From Laburnicola sp. R22_1 (taxonomy: Eukaryota > Ascomycota > Dothideomycetes > Pleosporales > Didymosphaeriaceae), in contig JACONQ010000002.1 of NCBI GenBank assembly GCA_014281115.1, positions 4,340,001 to 4,404,000 on the forward strand: a DNA stretch of 64,000 bases, read 5' to 3'. Shown here in pieces: positions 60,466 to 64,000 of this stretch (its first letter is position 1; every line of letters begins with the position of its first letter). Both the position numbers and the translations under genes were made by a program. The notes under the pieces were generated by a model, which did no database searches, was not told where the DNA came from, and worked only from the letters and a program-made list of their open reading frames with translations.

Positions 60466-61365
60466 TCAGACCTCCAAGCTACCATCCATGACTTTCTGGC
60501 TTTGGCGTTCATCCACAAGTCCTGACCGTCTTCTCCCACCCTTATTAACCACCGCCATCATCTCAGACTCCGCAACAAACTCAGCAAGCATGACATCGCT
60601 TCCACGACCACCAACCAAGCCCAAACTAGCAGGCAAACAATGCTCCTGTTTCGTCAACCGCGAGGTATACGTCGTATATCCAGCTTAGTATTTCGTTAGT
60701 TTGCAATCGCAAAAGGCACCTTGGAAACATGAACATACCTGGGACTATGAGCTCAGGACTCTTTGCGTACGGCGAGATGTCATAGAAAAAGAACCCGATC
60801 CCGGTGAACTTTTGCGCGGACTCGCGGTATCTGTCGCGGTACTCTGGCTCTCCGTTGCTCCAGGGTAGTACGACCAGAGTCTCCGAACATCCGTCTTGCG
60901 CGGGAGGAACAACGTGCTGCTCGTATCAGTCTGCGAATACGCGCATCGCTTGTAGTGCTTCTGCTTGGCGGTTGGGCTAGATCGTTGTTGGGAGGTAGTC
61001 TCTGGTATGAGTTTAGCGCAGGGCAAGATGTCTTGATCTGTTGGGGTTTACACTTTCCACTGGAGCTGAGGGTTCAAGACTGGTTGGTGGCCATACGCTT
61101 CCTCATATTCCTCCAGGAGATCCTTGAGGAAGCTGGTCCATTGGTCTGGGTTCGCGGCCTACTCGAAAACATGCTCGAGATATTTATCCAGTTTTTGGTT
61201 CGTTTTGAGGGGGTTCGTGCTCTGCCAAAGCTCTTCGAGATTGACGGAGGTCCTCTCAATGTTCAGGAACTTCTCCAGCCTATTGATGTACTTCTCAAAC
61301 ACTTGCTGACTTTGGTGATGCTTGACTGGCCAATAGTCGACTGGATATATGATTTTTGAGGGCTT
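60466..61365 (-). pseudogene. decayed fungal amidase (C-terminal half)
   Basis: On the minus strand the sequence reads through parts of an amidase-signature protein. Seen in order are [100 protein letters not shown] and [19 protein letters not shown]. After an intron come [20 protein letters not shown] and a short tail. In-frame stops occur at 61161-61159 (TAG), 60979-60977 (TAG) and 60928-60926 (TGA where the family has Trp). The N-terminal half with the Ser-Ser-Lys triad is absent, because the sequence runs into the NB-ARC relic. It is a pseudogene. Confidence 0.72.
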
Positions 61366-61468
61366 CTATTTTGTTCAGCGCTTGAAGGTAATGATGTTGG
61401 GTGAACCACATACCTTAGCGCATCGCGGTCCGTCAACAGAGCGATACATAGCTCTAGCGATGCTCGCA

Positions 61469-63433
61469 AAAGAAGCAGTATACGTTGGATACGCTGCACC
61501 CTTCTGGCCATCCGCTCGGAGAGGCGCCATTCTTTTGACTGCTCAAGATCCAACGGCTGCTCGCGCTCTAACGGGCACGATCTGCAAGTTGAGCCCATTC
61601 ACACTGGACGAGGGCACTGACTTGGTCAATGCCATCGTGAAGTCAACTGATGCCTCTATGTCATCTCTTGAAGCAGGGCAAGTTGCCAAAGCCTTGGGGT
61701 ATCATCCGTTGGCCATCAATCAAATGGCAAACTTCATAATTGAGAGTGGGTGTACGGTACCGTCATTCTTAGAACTATACGCTCAGCGTGAGGAGTCGAA
61801 TCAACTGCAAGGAATAGACTGTAAAAGGCCGTGGTACGAAAACACTGTAGCCGCAGCGTTTGATCTAATCATCGAAAGAGCAGAGAAGCTCGGCTCCCAA
61901 GCTACCAAGGTCCTGGATGTCTTCTCGCTTTTCGACCCCGACAGGATACAGGAAGAGATGCTATCGCGCGAGTGTTTGGACGTGGCATCTGACGTACATC
62001 GTATGGTTGCCATCAAAGACCTTCGGAGGATGGCGTTACTGAACGATAACACTGAGAAGCACACTGTCTGGGTTCATCGCCTGGTTCAGGATGCTGTTCT
62101 GCGGAAGTTGGGCTTGAGTGAGACAAGGCCTTACGCAGCCTTCACTACAACAGTCTCACTGTTGAGGAATGTGTTTCCGATCCAAGGCCCCCGGCCAGGA
62201 GTCGTGGACCGAGTGTGAAGACTTCCTCTCGCACGTACGCTCCCTGCATGAACGCTATGTCGAGCTTGGTGAGCGAAAACCCATTGCGGCCTCCGTGGAC
62301 TTGTAGAACTGCTACACAGTTGCGCCTGGTAAGTTCCGAGCTTCAACCATATAACACCCTCCTGAACATGAGCAGGTATCTTTGTGAAAGAGGGAGGTTT
62401 GAGGTCAGTTCAAAGCTCATTCAGACAGCAGAAAACGTCTATCAGACGTTAGAGTATAAAGACAATGATCCATTCCGCGCAGACTTACTTACCTTCAAGC
62501 TATACTATACTAACGAGACCGACCATCACAATTCTTCCATCGATCTCGCTACTGAGGTACTTAACATTCGAGAAGAAGAAGTACGTACTGGATTGCTTGA
62601 GGAAGATCACCCTAATCGCGCGAATGGCTTCATGAACCTCGCTGTCATATACGCCAAAGTCGATCCTGAGAAGGCTATTGAGCTCAACATCACTGCCCTG
62701 TCGATTCGCACCAGGACTACGCGATTCAAAGAACAACAAATACATGGCCTTGCCCTGAATTACCTCAATCTAGGTCGGAGCTATTGGTGCGCTGGTCGTC
62801 TAAATGAGGCTGCAACGTCGTTTGAAACGTGTCTTGCAACTCTAAGTGCAAGGGAGGAAAGCTGCGGTGAACGCTTTGCGTTGTAAGTGTAGCCGCTTTT
62901 ATGCGATGAACTGACTCCCTTTTGGCATACAGCTAACAGATTTTAAGAGCGTATGGGCTCTTTGGTCCCTCGCAAATGTCCAAATCGACCGTGGCAGGCT
63001 TAAGGATGCACTTATCCTTCACACTGAAAGTATGGAACTCAATGAGAAGATCCTTGGCTCGGCGCATCTCAAGACCGCTGCAAGCTATCACAGGATGGCA
63101 TGGCTACTTTGGAAGCAGGGAGAGCTGTCCCGAGCGGTGTAAGCGACCATTACTCATTATTAGTTCAGCTCTTGACTAATGATGTACAGCGACATCCTAA
63201 ACCTAGCGTTATCCGTCTATGATGACCGTGCAGATGACTTAACGGCAGAGCGTGCCCGATCAAATTAGTTACTGGCTCTGATTCTAAAAGACGCCGAGCC
63301 CACTGACCACGAGAAGTGGAAATCAACACTTCGAGAAGCGCAGAAGCTGCGGGAGAAATTGGTAGGCGCGAACGAATCTGGTCATGGCGAGCAGGAAGAT
63401 TACGACAATTTGGTTACTTACTTTTACCGGTAG
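61469..63433 (+). pseudogene. decayed NB-ARC-TPR (NLR-type) gene, 5' truncated
   Basis: The frame starts inside an NB-ARC domain (YAAPFWPSARRGAILLTAQD, ALGYHPLAINQMANFI), with the P-loop part missing. It continues through the winged-helix part (FSLFDPDRIQEEML, VHRLVQDAVL). A frameshift near 62190 is needed to reach ESWTECEDFLSHVRSLHERY. A TAG follows at 62304. Tetratricopeptide repeats come next (YLCERGRFE, AIYAKVDPEKAIELN, LGRSYWCAGRLNEAA, LANVQIDRGRLKDALILH, MAWLLWKQGELSRAV), split by introns at 62329-62375, about 62886-62947 and about 63139-63190. A further TAG lies at 63266, before LLALILKD. The end is the TAG at 63431. Fungal NB-ARC-TPR proteins are NLR-like STAND ATPases. This copy appears dead. 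Confidence 0.72.
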
Positions 63434-64000
63434 GTAATGAGTGTCCTAGCGCATCTTGTTTTCTTGTTCACACCGCATAAACACTAACGAGGTTGGGTTT
63501 TAGGTGACCTTTTAGCTCTTCGTGTATGATCTGTTTAGCAAATGTGTACGTAGAGTAAGGTAGGATTTTTCTAGATCTTTGGGCCTTTGACGCCAAGTTA
63601 TCTATCAAACTTAAGATAGTTCCATGCCAGCTCCATGCCACTTCTATGCCAGCTCCATGCCACTTCTATGCCACTTCCATGCCACTTCCATGCTACTTCC
63701 AGACAATCCACTCATAACAAAGCTCCTTCTTAGCATAGAATAATTCTTTCCTATCCAAGATACCTAAACGTAAACCAGCGCCGTATTGTTAGCTATAATA
63801 TTAATATTCTCACTATAGAGGTTTAGGCATTGTAGAAATTCTTATATTATACATAGTGTTGAATAGACTCTATAGCCAGCTATATAAACAGAATGGTTAC
63901 ATATTTATTTAGTAAAAGCAGAGGGTTGTATAGTATATAGAGTGTATAGAGGGGATAGTGTAAGATAAATAGATCTAGTTATTACTTACTTATCTTCCTA
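63434..64000. other. AT-rich right end of window
   Basis: No gene is seen. It contains the minisatellite described at 63624 and very AT-rich DNA after 63780, similar in composition to the repeat island at 32-41 kb. Confidence 0.45.
63624..63700 (+). repeat. minisatellite, seven 11-bp units
   Basis: Units ATGCCAGCTCC and ATGCCACTTCT/C alternate and then repeat, seven times without spacer. The last unit is ATGCTACTTCC. Confidence 0.92.

Noticed and set aside
1..64000. tRNA or rRNA genes
   Set aside because: I looked for TPsiC-loop words (GGTTCGA/GGTTCAA in context) and conserved rRNA segments by eye and saw none that fold as expected. A tRNAscan-type search would settle this.

Overview
The window is nuclear DNA of a filamentous ascomycete (Pezizomycotina). 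A Dothideomycete, probably Pleosporales, is my best guess from gene content. The evidence is short GT..AG introns of about 45-80 nt, fungus-specific families (AA9 LPMO, WC-2, GH95, NACHT-WD40 and NB-ARC-TPR proteins), an intact pogo/Fot1 transposon, a dead Tc1-like transposon, and AT-rich repeat islands whose copies differ mainly by C-to-T/G-to-A changes, as expected of repeat-induced point mutation (RIP).

Layout. 1-632: 3' end of a Cys-rich secreted protein gene. 1.6-4.2 kb: an AA9 lytic polysaccharide monooxygenase (frameshifted as written) and a CE1-type esterase, transcribed divergently. 4.2-8.5 kb: gene-poor, with one striking hairpin. 8.6-9.5 kb: an aquaporin. 11.9-13.4 kb: a zinc alcohol dehydrogenase. 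14.7-16.4 kb: an APH-fold phosphotransferase. 17.1-17.5 kb: a small Cys-rich ORF running into a GTAC-word tract.

18.4-25.2 kb is the most unusual block. On the minus strand an N-terminal region of unknown fold, a protein kinase domain, a NACHT NTPase and three identical WD40 repeats can be read as one gene. A 2.1-kb pogo/Fot1 element with 43-bp perfect terminal inverted repeats sits in the kinase activation segment, between the glycine-tyrosine and the APE motif. Removing the element and one TA copy rejoins the frame.

26.3-32.3 kb: RAD50 and the blue-light regulator WC-2, divergent across about 430 bp. 32.3-42 kb: an AT-rich repeat island holding two orphan F-box/2EXR-like genes and the dead Tc1-like element. 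42-55.4 kb: a housekeeping block of ATG2 (autophagy), an ADGF-type adenosine deaminase, NPR2 (SEACIT/GATOR1) and a TPR-F-box-LRR protein. 56.1-60.1 kb: a secreted tyrosinase and a GH95 alpha-fucosidase, convergent. 60.5-63.4 kb: a decayed amidase and a decayed NB-ARC-TPR gene back to back. The right end is AT-rich with an 11-bp minisatellite.

Functionally the window mixes plant-cell-wall and glycan degradation (AA9, CE1, GH95, tyrosinase), nutrient and autophagy control (ATG2, NPR2, adenosine deaminase), light and DNA-repair genes, and NLR-type genes at repeat-rich sites. Exon boundaries were placed by eye from splice consensus and reading frame. No alignment or search was run.
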